Below, piece by piece: positions 1-8,278 of a DNA stretch of 64,000 bases. The stretch spans positions 2,874,001-2,938,000 of the forward strand of contig NZ_CP114904.1 in assembly GCF_027497215.1 (NCBI RefSeq), given 5' to 3'. The translations under genes and the position numbers were made by a program. Within the stretch, counting starts at the first letter, position 1; every line of letters begins with the position of its first letter. Source of the stretch: Micromonospora sp. WMMD812. GTDB lineage: Bacteria > Actinomycetota > Actinomycetes > Mycobacteriales > Micromonosporaceae. The notes under the pieces were generated by a model. It was not told where the DNA came from and did not search any database. It worked only from the letters and a program-made list of their open reading frames with translations.

Positions 1-97
1 TGCCGGCCGGGTGGTACGGACCCGGCCGGGCTCGAACGCGCGGCCGGACACGGCCGTGGTGTGGTCTGCGGCAGGTGGATCGGGGCGCGAGCGCCCG

Positions 98-1333
98 TCA
101 GCAGATCTTGAAACCGTCGCAGGCGGTCTTGATGGGAACAGCGAGGCCGATGCCCTCGGCGTCACGGGCCTTGGCGGTGGCGATACCGACCACCTGCTTG
201 TTGCCGTTGATCACCGGGCCACCGGAGTTGCCGGGGTTGATCGGGGCGTCGAACTGGATCGCCGGCGGGCCGCCGGGCTCGGCCTTGCGGATCGCGCTCA
301 CCACGCCGGTGGTGACGCTGTCCTCCAGCCCGAGCGGCGCGCCGACCACGACGATCTGCTGGCCGGACTTCAGCGCGTCGGGCGCGGCGGCCAGGCCGCT
401 GAACTTGCCGGTGGTACGCAGGTGGGCGATGTCGTTGGTCTTGTCGACCTTGACGATGGTGGCCGGGAAACGCTGGTCGGTGCGCTCCAGGAAGACCTCC
501 CGGCCGCCGCTGTCCCAGACCGCCTCCACGACATGGAAGTTGGTGAACAGGTTCGTCCCGCCGCCGGCCGCCGGCTTGCCGATGGCGAAGGCCGTGCCGG
601 TGAACTGGCCGGCCCGGACCCGGAACACGCTGGGCAGCACGGCGCTCGCCACCGCCTCCGGGTTGAAGGTCGCCCCGGCCTGCTTCTCGAGCGCCTCCGC
701 CCGCTTCTCCAGGCCGTCGAAACGGCTCCCGTCGCCGCTCTGGGCCTCCGCGAGCCGGCGGTCGGTGGCCGCGAGGCGGTCGGTCAGGCGGTCGATCTGG
801 TACGCCTGGAAGCCGGCCAACCCGGCCAACACCAGCACGACCAGCGCGGCGGTCACGGTGAGCCAGCGCCGGCGGCGGGCTCGCGGCGGCGGCACGGCGC
901 CCGGCACCGGATACCCCGGCCCGCTCGCCGGCCACGCCGGAGCCGGCGGGCCGGCGGGCGGCCAGCCCGCCGGGGCCGCCGCGGGGTTGGCCGGGTGCGG
1001 CAGCACGCCGGGCCCGCCCATCTGGACCGGCCCGCCGGGCTGGGCGGGAACGCCGGACTGCTCGAACGCGCCGGGCTGCGCGGGAACGCCGGGGTGCGCG
1101 AACGCGCCGGGCTGGGTGGGAACGCCGGGCGGCACGGGCGGGCCCGGCTGCGCGGGAACGCCGGGCGCCGGTGCCGCCGGCCAGGCCGACCCGGTCCGGG
1201 GCGGCTCGATCCGCGGGGGTAGCGGACCCGGTCGGTCCGGTGCCGGGGCGGGCGTTTCCGCGTCGCGGGGCCGGCCGTCCGCCGGTTCCCCGTCCGCCGG
1301 ACCGTAGCCAGCCGAACCGTAGCCAGCCGTCAT
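98..1333 (-). CDS. Membrane-anchored trypsin-like serine protease (S1C/HtrA type, no PDZ)
   Basis: A 411-residue protease. The first ~155 residues are Pro/Gly/Ala-rich with repeated GVPAQPG-like units and look cytosolic. A basic RRRR patch precedes one membrane helix (about 157-179), then a short predicted coiled coil (180-220), so the protease domain should be extracellular. The triad is visible: His in TNFHVVE (~267), Asp in KTNDIAH (~301) and Ser in NPGNSGGPV (~370). No PDZ domain follows; the protein ends about 40 residues after the serine. I chose the ATG at 1333 because GGGGAGG lies 10 nt upstream. A GTG at 1342 is in frame but almost touches that site. Family knowledge suggests envelope protein processing or quality control; the substrate is unknown. 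Confidence 0.85.
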   Translation of the reverse strand: MTAGYGSAGYGPADGEPADGRPRDAETPAPAPDRPGPLPPRIEPPRTGSAWPAAPAPGVPAQPGPPVPPGVPTQPGAFAHPGVPAQPGAFEQSGVPAQPGGPVQMGGPGVLPHPANPAAAPAGWPPAGPPAPAWPASGPGYPVPGAVPPPRARRRRWLTVTAALVVLVLAGLAGFQAYQIDRLTDRLAATDRRLAEAQSGDGSRFDGLEKRAEALEKQAGATFNPEAVASAVLPSVFRVRAGQFTGTAFAIGKPAAGGGTNLFTNFHVVEAVWDSGGREVFLERTDQRFPATIVKVDKTNDIAHLRTTGKFSGLAAAPDALKSGQQIVVVGAPLGLEDSVTTGVVSAIRKAEPGGPPAIQFDAPINPGNSGGPVINGNKQVVGIATAKARDAEGIGLAVPIKTACDGFKIC

Positions 1334-1517
1334 GATCGTCACGCCTCCCCGTTGACGCCACGCCGCCCGTCACATCGGGCCGTGACGGCGGCTCGATGGA
1401 CCGTACCTGCGCGAACGGGGTTTGTCTTCCCCGATGTCCGGCCTGCGACGACGGCCCGCCAGCCATCCGACAGACACACACGACGACCGGCTGCCCCCGC
1501 CGGATCGCGGCGCGCAC

Positions 1518-1523
1518 TAGGGT
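1518..1523 (+). promoter_or_regulatory. -10 hexamer TAGGGT, leaderless rnd promoter
   Basis: TAGGGT fits the actinobacterial TANNNT -10 box and ends 6 nt before the GTG start of rnd. No Shine-Dalgarno sequence is present, so the transcript probably begins at or next to the start codon. No clear -35 element is visible. Confidence 0.5.
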
Positions 1524-1529
1524 TGGCAG

Positions 1530-2861
1530 GTGACCGACGAACCACCCCTGCGCCGTCGGGCCGTCGAAAGCCGTACGGGTAACGATTCGCACGACCCGCC
1601 GTCGGCTCGGCCGGAGCCGGCGGACGCGGGGACCGACGAGACCTCCGGCGGCCCCGTTCCATTGACGGCCCCCCGCGAGGGCACCCCGCAACCGGTGGCC
1701 ACCCCGGAGGAGCTCGCCGAGGTCGTGGCGCGATTCGCCGCGGGCAGCGGCCCGGTCGCCCTCGACGCCGAGCGAGCCTCCGGCTACCGCTACAGCCAGC
1801 GGGCCTACCTCGTGCAGCTCCGGCGTGCCGGGGCCGGCACCGCGCTGATCGACCCGCTGCCACTGGCCGACCTGACCGCGCTCGACGAGGCGATCGGCGA
1901 GGCGGAGTGGGTGCTCCACGCGGCCAGCCAGGATCTGCCCTGCCTCGCCGAGGTGGGGTTGCGACCACGCCGACTGTTCGACACGGAACTGGCCGCTCGG
2001 CTGGCCGGATTCGAGCGGGTCGGCCTGGCCGCGCTGACCGAGCAGTTGCTCGGGTTCACCCTGGAGAAGCATCACTCGGCGGCCGACTGGTCGACCCGCC
2101 CGCTGCCCGAGTCGTGGCTGACCTACGCCGCTCTCGACGTCGAGCTGCTCACCGACCTTCGCGACGCGCTCGACGAGGAGTTGACCCGGCAGGGCAAGTC
2201 GGAATGGGCGGCGGAGGAGTTCGCCGCGCTGGTCCGCACCGGCGCCCGGCCGCCGCGGGTGCGCGCCGAGCCGTGGCGGCGCACCTCCGGCATCCACCGG
2301 GTGCGCGGGGCGCGCGCCCAGGCCCGCGTCCGCTCGATGTGGTACGCCCGCGACCAGATCGCCGCCCGCCGGGACGCCGCGCCGGGCCGGGTGCTGCCCG
2401 ACTCGGCGATCATCGCCGCCGCGGAGCTGGACCCGAAGGACGAGAAGACTCTGCTCACCCTGCCCGGCTTCGGTGGGCGCTCGGTTCGACGGCTGGCCCG
2501 CACCTGGCTGGCCGCGCTGGACGACGCGCGGCAACTGCCGGACGACGCGCTGCCGGTCGCCCCGGTGGTCGAGGGTCCGCCGCCGCCGCACCGCTGGGCC
2601 GAGCGCGACCCGGTGGCCGCGGCCCGGCTGACCCGGTGCCGCGAGGTGGTGCTGGGGATCGCGGGAAAGCACCGGCTGCCCGCGGAGAACCTCATCGCCC
2701 CCGACTCGGTGCGCCGGCTCGCCTGGGTGCCGCCCGAGGAGGTCACCGAGGAGACGGTGACCGAGACGCTGCGCGGCTTCGGCGCCCGCGAGTGGCAGAT
2801 CGCGCTGCTCACGGCCGACCTCGCCACGGCCCTCACCGACCCACCGGCCCCGACGGAGTAA
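1530..2861 (+). CDS. rnd: Ribonuclease D (DEDDy exonuclease with HRDC domain)
   Basis: A 443-residue 3'-5' exoribonuclease expected to act in tRNA 3'-end maturation or RNA turnover. The DEDDy residues are visible: Asp79 and Glu81 (LDAERASG, Exo I), Asp135 (SQDLPCL, Exo II), and Tyr199 with Asp203 (YAALDVEL, Exo III). An HRDC nucleic-acid-binding domain follows at about 245-310, and a C-terminal extension resembles other actinobacterial RNase D proteins. The first ~55 residues are a variable tail. The GTG start directly follows a -10 hexamer, suggesting a leaderless mRNA. In M. tuberculosis the homologue is next to dxs; here about 18 kb separates them. Confidence 0.93.
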   Translation: MTDEPPLRRRAVESRTGNDSHDPPSARPEPADAGTDETSGGPVPLTAPREGTPQPVATPEELAEVVARFAAGSGPVALDAERASGYRYSQRAYLVQLRRAGAGTALIDPLPLADLTALDEAIGEAEWVLHAASQDLPCLAEVGLRPRRLFDTELAARLAGFERVGLAALTEQLLGFTLEKHHSAADWSTRPLPESWLTYAALDVELLTDLRDALDEELTRQGKSEWAAEEFAALVRTGARPPRVRAEPWRRTSGIHRVRGARAQARVRSMWYARDQIAARRDAAPGRVLPDSAIIAAAELDPKDEKTLLTLPGFGGRSVRRLARTWLAALDDARQLPDDALPVAPVVEGPPPPHRWAERDPVAAARLTRCREVVLGIAGKHRLPAENLIAPDSVRRLAWVPPEEVTEETVTETLRGFGAREWQIALLTADLATALTDPPAPTE

Positions 2862-2862
2862 A

Positions 2863-2886
2863 CCCGCCCCGCCGGTCCGGGGCGGG
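2863..2886 (+). terminator. Hairpin after rnd
   Basis: A perfect 9-bp stem (CCCGCCCCG / CGGGGCGGG) with a 6-nt loop starts two bases after the rnd stop codon. There is no U-tract, as is common for actinobacterial hairpin terminators. Confidence 0.5.
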
Positions 2887-2924
2887 GTGTGGGCTGGGCC
2901 ACACGGGGGGTGGTGTCCCGGTTG

Positions 2925-2940
2925 GTTACTGGCGAGTAGC
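2925..2940 (+). promoter_or_regulatory. Palindromic operator candidate upstream of the beta-oxidation operon
   Basis: GTTACTGGCGAGTAGC contains the inverted repeat TACT-GGCG-AGTA and lies about 95-110 bp upstream of the thiolase start, overlapping a possible TAGCAT -10 box. The shape suits a TetR-type regulator of fatty-acid degradation. Assigning it to a particular regulator is inference; no regulator gene is adjacent. Confidence 0.4.
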
Positions 2941-3034
2941 ATCCGAGGGAAACGCCCGTGCCGGCGACCTGCGATCGGTCCCGTGTGCCGCCTGTCGGAC
3001 CGGAGGCCGGATTGTGGTCGAAGAGGAGGCTCAA

Positions 3035-4231
3035 GTGCCCCGTGAAGTCCGGGATGTCGTCTTCGTCGACGGCGTCCGCACCCCGTTCGGCAAGGCGGGT
3101 GGCATGTACGCCAACACCCGCGCCGACGACCTGGTGATCCGCTGCATCCGCGAGCTGCTGCGCCGCAACCCGCAGCTGCCGCCGGAGCGGGTCGAGGAGG
3201 TCGCCATCGCCGCCACCACCCAGATCGGCGACCAGGGCCTCACCATCGGGCGGACCGCGGCGCTGCTCGCCGGCCTGCCCAAGACCGTCCCCGGCTTCGC
3301 CATCGACCGCATGTGCGCCGGCGCGATGACCGCGGTGACCACCGTGGCCGGCGGCATCGCCATGGGCGCGTACGACATCGCCATCGCCGGCGGCGTGGAG
3401 CACATGGGCCGCCACCCGATGGGTGAGGGCGTCGACCCCAACCCGCGGATCATCGCCGAGAAGCTGGTCGACCCGTCCGCGCTGGTCATGGGCGCCACCG
3501 CGGAGAACCTGCACGACCGCGTCCCGCACATCACCAAGGAGCGCACCGACGCGTTCGCGCTCGCCTCGCAGCAGAAGACCGCCAAGGCGTACGCCAACGG
3601 CAAGCTCCAGGACGACCTGGTGTCGGTGGCCGTCCGCGACCCGGAGACCGGCTGGGGCCTGGCGACCGTGGACGAGGCGCCGCGGGACACCTCGATGGAG
3701 AAGCTCGCCGGCCTCAAGACCCCGTTCCGCCCGCACGGCAAGGTCACCGCGGGCAACGCGGCCGGCCTGAACGACGGCGCGACCGCGAGCCTGATCGCCG
3801 CCGAGGAGACCGCCCGCGAGCTGGGCCTGCCGGTCGCCATGCGGCTGGTGTCGTACGGCTTCGTCGGTGTGGAGCCCGAGGTGATGGGCGTCGGCCCGAT
3901 CCCGTCGACCGAGAAGGCGCTGCGCATCGCCGGCCTGACCATCGACGACATCGGCCTGTTCGAGCTGAACGAGGCGTTCGCCGTGCAGGTGCTCGCCTTC
4001 CTCGACCACTTCGGCATCGCCGACGACGACCCGCGGGTCAACCCGTGGGGTGGCGCGATCGCCATCGGGCACCCGCTCGCCTCCTCGGGCGTGCGGCTGA
4101 TGACCCAGCTCGCCCGGCAGTTCGCCGAGCACCCCGAGGTCCGCTACGGCATCACCGCCATGTGCATCGGCATCGGCATGGGCGGCACCGTGATCTGGGA
4201 GAACCCGCACTGGACGGAGGGCAACAAGTGA
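3035..4231 (+). CDS. fadA: Acetyl-CoA C-acyltransferase (thiolase)
   Basis: A 398-residue thiolase that cleaves 3-ketoacyl-CoA with CoA in the last step of beta-oxidation, or works in reverse. The active-site residues are in place: nucleophilic Cys94 (DRMCAGAM), His346 (IGHPLASSG) and Cys377 (MCIGIGMGG). Length is normal for the family. The GTG at 3035 was chosen because GAGGAGG sits 5 nt upstream; an in-frame GTG at 3014 lacks such a site. The stop overlaps the start of the next gene (GTGA), so the two are translationally coupled. It is the beta subunit of a fatty-acid oxidation pair. Confidence 0.93.
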   Translation: MPREVRDVVFVDGVRTPFGKAGGMYANTRADDLVIRCIRELLRRNPQLPPERVEEVAIAATTQIGDQGLTIGRTAALLAGLPKTVPGFAIDRMCAGAMTAVTTVAGGIAMGAYDIAIAGGVEHMGRHPMGEGVDPNPRIIAEKLVDPSALVMGATAENLHDRVPHITKERTDAFALASQQKTAKAYANGKLQDDLVSVAVRDPETGWGLATVDEAPRDTSMEKLAGLKTPFRPHGKVTAGNAAGLNDGATASLIAAEETARELGLPVAMRLVSYGFVGVEPEVMGVGPIPSTEKALRIAGLTIDDIGLFELNEAFAVQVLAFLDHFGIADDDPRVNPWGGAIAIGHPLASSGVRLMTQLARQFAEHPEVRYGITAMCIGIGMGGTVIWENPHWTEGNK

Positions 4232-6297
4232 GCGCGCTCGCCGCACCGAACGAGGTCGTCACCCGGGCGCTGCTGCGTCAGGTGAACGTACCGGGGCTGG
4301 ACCGTCCCGCCGCCCTGATCACGCTGGACAACGGTCTCGACCACACCAAGCCGAACACGTTCGGCCCGGCCGGCCTGACCAGCCTGGACGAGGCGATCAC
4401 CGCCGCCCTCGCGGCCAACCCGGCGTTCGTGGCGGTCACCGGCAAGCCGTACATCTTCTGCGTCGGCGCGGACATCACCGGCCTGCCGCTGCTGGAGAAC
4501 CGCGACCAGGCGCTGGAGATCGGTCGGCTGGGCCACCGGGTCTTCGCCCGGCTCAAGGACAGCGCCGTGCCCACCTTCGCGTTCGTCAACGGCGCCGCGA
4601 TGGGTGGCGGCCTGGAGCTGGCGCTGCACTGCCACTACCGGACGTTGTCCGGCGGCGCGGCGGCGCTCGCCCTGCCCGAGGTCTCCCTCGGCCTGGTGCC
4701 CGGCTGGGGCGGCACCCAGCTGCTGCCGAACCTGATCGGCATCCCGGCGGCAACCCAGGTGATCATCCAGAACCCGCTGATGCAGAACAAGATGCTCAAG
4801 CCGAAGCAGGCCGCCGAGCTGGGCATCGCCGACGTCCTGCTGGAGCCGGCCGACTTCCTGGAGCGGTCCCTCGAGTGGGCGGCCGGCGTGGTCCGCGGTG
4901 AGGTCACCGTGACCCGCCCCGAGGTGGACCGGGACATGTGGGCCGGCGTGCTCTACTTCGCCCGGCAGACCCTCGACCAGCGGCTGCACGGCGCGGTTCC
5001 GGCCGCGTACAAGGCGCTGGACCTGCTGGACACGGCGAAGGACGCCGACTTCGCGGCCGGCACCACGGCCGAGGACGAGGCCCTCGCGGACCTGGTCTTC
5101 TCCGAGGAGCTACGCAGCGGCCTGTACGCGTTCGACCTGGTGCAGCGGCGGGCCAAGCGGCCGGCGGGTGCGCCGGACAAGGGCCTGGCCCGTCCGGTCA
5201 CCAAGGTCGGCATCGTCGGCGCCGGTCTGATGGCGAGCCAGCTCGCGCTGCTGTTCGCCCGCCGGCTCCAGGTGCCTGTCGTCATGACCGACCTGGACCA
5301 GTCCCGGGTGGACAAGGGCGTCGGCTACGTGCACAGCCAGATCGAGAAGGCCGTCAGCAAGGGCCGGATGGACAAGGGCACCGCCGCCAAGCTGTACGGC
5401 CTGGTCAGCGGCTCGGTCGACAAGGGCGTCTTCGCCGACGCCGACTTCGTCATCGAAGCGGTCTTCGAGGACCTGAGCGTCAAGAAGCAGGTCTGGGCCG
5501 AGCTGGAGAAGATCGTCAAGCCGGAGGCGGTGCTGGCGACGAACACCTCGTCGCTGTCGGTCACCGCGATGGCCGAGGAGCTCGAGCACCCGGAGCGGGT
5601 CGTGGGCTTCCACTTCTTCAACCCGGTCGCGGTGCTGCCGCTGCTGGAGATCGTCCGTGGTGAGCGGACCGACGACGCGACCCTGGCCACCGCGTTCGCG
5701 GTCGGCAAGCAGCTGCGGAAGTCCTCGGTGCTGGTCAAGGACGCCCCGGCGTTCGTGGTCAACCGGCTGCTCACCCGCTTCCTCGGCTCGGTCTTCGCCG
5801 CCGTCGACGCCGGCACCCCGCTGGACGTCGCGAACAGCGCGCTGGACCCGCTGGGTCTGCCGATGCGTCCGCTCGCCCTGCTCCAGCTGGTCGGCCCGGC
5901 GGTGGCGTACCACGTGGGCGGCACCCTGCACGCCGCGTTCCCGGACCGGTTCGGCGTCAGCGAGAACCTCAAGCGGATCGCCGACTCCGGCCAGCCCATC
6001 GTGGTCGACGACCAGGTCAACGAGGAGGTCGCCAAGCTGCTCGTGGTCGGCGACCAGCCGCTGACCGCGGAGCAGGTACGCCAGAACGCGCTGGACGCGC
6101 TGGCGCAGGAGATCCGGCTGATGCTCGACGAGGGCGTGGTGGCCGAGGCGCAGGACATCGACCTGTGCATGATCCTCGGCGCCGGCTGGCCGTTCCACCT
6201 CGGTGGCGTCACGCCGTACCTCGATCGGACGGGCACCTCCGAGCGGGTCACCGGCCAGCGGTTCCTCCCGCTCGGGGCGGCGAGCCTGCGCGCCTGA
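4228..6297 (+). CDS. fadB: Fatty-acid oxidation multifunctional enzyme (enoyl-CoA hydratase / 3-hydroxyacyl-CoA dehydrogenase)
   Basis: A 689-residue fusion. The N-terminal ~190 residues are an enoyl-CoA hydratase/isomerase fold with the oxyanion-hole stretch NGAAMGGGLEL and the motif LPEVSLGLVPGWGG. An NAD-binding Rossmann motif (GIVGAGLMAS, ~329) begins the 3-hydroxyacyl-CoA dehydrogenase part, with ATNTSSLS and the catalytic His in GFHFFNPV (~461), followed by C-terminal dimerisation repeats. It hydrates enoyl-CoA and oxidises the hydroxyacyl-CoA, feeding the thiolase encoded immediately upstream. The start GTG overlaps the thiolase stop, with GGAGGG 6 nt upstream. A long hairpin follows the stop. 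Confidence 0.93.
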   Translation: MSALAAPNEVVTRALLRQVNVPGLDRPAALITLDNGLDHTKPNTFGPAGLTSLDEAITAALAANPAFVAVTGKPYIFCVGADITGLPLLENRDQALEIGRLGHRVFARLKDSAVPTFAFVNGAAMGGGLELALHCHYRTLSGGAAALALPEVSLGLVPGWGGTQLLPNLIGIPAATQVIIQNPLMQNKMLKPKQAAELGIADVLLEPADFLERSLEWAAGVVRGEVTVTRPEVDRDMWAGVLYFARQTLDQRLHGAVPAAYKALDLLDTAKDADFAAGTTAEDEALADLVFSEELRSGLYAFDLVQRRAKRPAGAPDKGLARPVTKVGIVGAGLMASQLALLFARRLQVPVVMTDLDQSRVDKGVGYVHSQIEKAVSKGRMDKGTAAKLYGLVSGSVDKGVFADADFVIEAVFEDLSVKKQVWAELEKIVKPEAVLATNTSSLSVTAMAEELEHPERVVGFHFFNPVAVLPLLEIVRGERTDDATLATAFAVGKQLRKSSVLVKDAPAFVVNRLLTRFLGSVFAAVDAGTPLDVANSALDPLGLPMRPLALLQLVGPAVAYHVGGTLHAAFPDRFGVSENLKRIADSGQPIVVDDQVNEEVAKLLVVGDQPLTAEQVRQNALDALAQEIRLMLDEGVVAEAQDIDLCMILGAGWPFHLGGVTPYLDRTGTSERVTGQRFLPLGAASLRA

Positions 6298-6314
6298 TCA
6301 CACCGCTCCCCCAC

Positions 6315-6363
6315 CTCGCGGTGGTCGGCGGCGTCCCAAAGGGACGCGGCCGGCCACCGCGAG
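6315..6363 (+). terminator. Long hairpin terminator after the fadA-fadB operon
   Basis: Two 23-nt arms (6315-6337 and 6341-6363) pair at 21 Watson-Crick positions plus one G-U, around an AAA loop. It lies 17 nt after the fadB stop. There is no U-tract, but such stable stems are typical actinobacterial terminators. Confidence 0.65.
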
Positions 6364-6451
6364 CGTCTGTGTGGGCCGTTCGGCGGGCAGCGGCGGCGGG
6401 CCGCCGCTGGATAACATCGCCCGTTCGGCAAATCACCCCTGGAGCTGACCC

Positions 6452-7516
6452 ATGTCCTACCCGCCGGCCGATTCCTATCCCCCGCCCCACGGGCAGGGCT
6501 CGTACCCGCCGCCCCCGCGGGGCGGCTACCCCCCGCCACAGCAGGGCGGCCAGCCCCGATCGCCGCAGGGCGGTTACCCCACGTCCCACCAGGGCGATTA
6601 CCCCGGTTACCCGCAGGGCGGCCACCCCGGATCGCACGGCGGCTACCCGGGTTCGCCCCAAGACGGTTACCCGCGGCCGCAGCAGGGCGGCTACCCCGGT
6701 GCTCAGCAGGGCGGGTACCCCGGTTCTCAGCAGGGCGGCTACCCGGGGCCGCAGCAGCGGCAGCCGGGTGGCTACCCGCCCGACCAGCAGCCCGGCGGCT
6801 ACCCGCAGCACCAGCCCGGTGGTTACCCGCCGGACCAGCAGCACGGTGGTTACCCGCCGCCGCAGCAGGGCGGCTTCCCGCCGCACCAGGCCGGGCAGCC
6901 GTACGGTGAGCCGACCGAGGCCGCCCCGCCGCCGAAGAAGTCCCGCGCCGGCCGGATCGTCCTGATCGTGGTCGCCGTCGTGCTGGTGCTCTGCGTGGGC
7001 GGCGCGGCGATCACCTGGTTCGCCGTCAAGGACGAGGTGAGCGAGGGTGTCGAGGCGAGCCGGACGCGGGTCGAGGCCCCGGCCACGCTCGCCGGGCGAC
7101 CCAAGGTCACCGACCCGACGCTGCAGTCGCTCTCCGACCAGATGGTCACCGAGATGAAGAAGACGGCGCAGGGCGAGACCAGCGCGGTCGGCGGCTTCTA
7201 CGGTGACCCGGCCAAGCAGGACCTGGTGATGGTCGTCGGCGTCTCCGGGCTGATGGCCGACCCGAAGAAGGAGCTGGACGAGGCCGTGTCCGGGATGGCC
7301 GCGGAGCTCGGTGTGAAGGAGATGAAGCCGGTGGAGGCGGGCCCGCTCGGCGGCGAGGCCCGCTGTGGCGACGGCAAGGCCGACGACGCACCACTGGGCG
7401 TCTGCCTCTGGGCCGACAAGGGCAGCGTCGGCGCCATCGTGGTGTTCTTCAAGTCCGCCGAGGAGGTCAAGGCCGATTTCGTCACCATGCGCGGCGAGAT
7501 CGAGAAGCGCGGCTGA
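6452..7516 (+). CDS. Pro/Gly/Gln/Tyr-rich single-pass membrane protein
   Basis: A 354-residue protein in two parts. Residues 1-150 are low complexity with about 20 degenerate units of the type QGGYP / GGYPPxQQ. The DNA repeats the same unit, suggesting growth by tandem duplication. A KKSRAGR stretch leads into one membrane helix (~168-191). The remaining ~160 residues form a soluble, probably extracytoplasmic domain I cannot place in a named family. Proteins with this layout are common in Micromonospora and Streptomyces. GGAG lies about 8 nt before the ATG. No enzymatic motif is visible. A strong hairpin follows the stop. Confidence 0.75.
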   Translation: MSYPPADSYPPPHGQGSYPPPPRGGYPPPQQGGQPRSPQGGYPTSHQGDYPGYPQGGHPGSHGGYPGSPQDGYPRPQQGGYPGAQQGGYPGSQQGGYPGPQQRQPGGYPPDQQPGGYPQHQPGGYPPDQQHGGYPPPQQGGFPPHQAGQPYGEPTEAAPPPKKSRAGRIVLIVVAVVLVLCVGGAAITWFAVKDEVSEGVEASRTRVEAPATLAGRPKVTDPTLQSLSDQMVTEMKKTAQGETSAVGGFYGDPAKQDLVMVVGVSGLMADPKKELDEAVSGMAAELGVKEMKPVEAGPLGGEARCGDGKADDAPLGVCLWADKGSVGAIVVFFKSAEEVKADFVTMRGEIEKRG

Positions 7517-7523
7517 GCCGTAC

Positions 7524-7560
7524 CGTGGGATCCCCGACGCCACCCGCCGGGGATCCCACG
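7524..7560 (+). terminator. Hairpin terminator
   Basis: A perfect 12-bp inverted repeat (CGTGGGATCCCC / GGGGATCCCACG) with a 13-nt loop lies 7 nt after the stop of the Pro/Gly-rich membrane protein gene. Confidence 0.65.
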
Positions 7561-7705
7561 GGCCCAGGCCGGAGCACCGCGCTGACTCCGTAGGGCAGGC
7601 ACCTGCACCACTGGCTGCTCGACTGAGCCGCGCGCCCGCGACCCACCGTCAGGCGTCGTGACGGGAGGCGCACGCCAGGGCCTCGACGACCGACTGTCGG
7701 TGTGG

Positions 7706-7749
7706 GCGGTATGACGCTGCGTCATAATTATGCCGCTGAGTCATACCGC
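7706..7749. repeat. Cluster of TATGAC/GTCATA inverted repeats, possible operator
   Basis: A perfect 10-bp inverted repeat GCGGTATGAC (7706-7715) / GTCATACCGC (7740-7749) encloses a nested palindrome ATGACGC-T-GCGTCAT (7711-7725) and CATAATTATG (7723-7732). Three GTCATA-type half sites are present. The core is unusually AT-rich for this genome. It lies between two convergent genes, where an operator is not expected. Confidence 0.45.
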
Positions 7750-7791
7750 TCATCGCCGTACCCCTGCCGCGCCAACGACGGCGCCGGCGGG

Positions 7792-8187
7792 TCAGCCGCC
7801 CGTCGCGGCCCGTTCCGCGGCGCTGCGCTCCACGCAGAACTCGTTGCCCTCCGGGTCACCGAGCACCGCCCACCCGGTGCCGTCCGGCTCACGGTGATCG
7901 GCGACCAGCGAGGCTCCCAGGCCGAGCAGCCGCTCGACCTCCTCGTCCCGGGTCCGGTCGGTGGGCTGCAGGTCCAGGTGCATCCGGTTCTTCGCCTCCT
8001 TCGCCTCCGGCACCCGCTGGAACAGCATGCCGCCCTCGGCGATGTCCGCACCGGACAGCAGCGCGCACTCGTCCTCGCCGGGCGCGTTCTCCGGATGGTG
8101 CCGCAGCCCCATCGCCTCCGCCCAGAAGCTCGCCACCGTGTAGGGGTCGGCACAGTCCACGTCGATCCAACGCACTCGCACAGCCAT
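7792..8187 (-). CDS. VOC (glyoxalase/bleomycin-resistance-like) family protein
   Basis: A 131-residue single-unit vicinal oxygen chelate protein. It opens with RWIDVDCADP and contains HLDLQPTD and LGDPEGNEFCVE, the paired beta-alpha-beta-beta-beta halves typical of the Glyoxalase_6-like group found in many copies in actinomycetes. The metal-ligand type pattern (His in MHLDL, Glu in NEFCVE) is present. Substrate and reaction are not predictable. GAGAGG lies 8 nt before the ATG. It is convergent with the membrane protein gene to the left and on the same strand as the two-component system to the right, with a 91-nt gap to the kinase gene. Confidence 0.8.
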   Translation of the reverse strand: MAVRVRWIDVDCADPYTVASFWAEAMGLRHHPENAPGEDECALLSGADIAEGGMLFQRVPEAKEAKNRMHLDLQPTDRTRDEEVERLLGLGASLVADHREPDGTGWAVLGDPEGNEFCVERSAAERAATGG

Positions 8188-8278
8188 GCCGCCAACCTCT
8201 CACGGCGAGCAAGCGGATATTCCCGGCCGTGCGGGGCCACCGCGGCCGCGGCGGGCCGCCGACCGCGGTGGCGACGGT

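Noticed and set aside
1..97. Possible gene fragment at the left edge
   Set aside because: No open frame with recognisable features. Only GC-rich intergenic sequence downstream of the protease gene.
162..2942. Very long open frame on the minus strand across the protease and rnd genes
   Set aside because: Codon-position GC bias in this GC-rich genome opens frames opposite real genes. The translation is Arg/Gly/Pro-rich with no family resemblance, while both sense genes have intact catalytic motifs.
7198..7725. Minus-strand open frame ending near the TATGAC cluster
   Set aside because: Its start codon falls in the inverted repeat but it lacks an RBS, shows no known domain and lies mostly antisense to the membrane protein gene.
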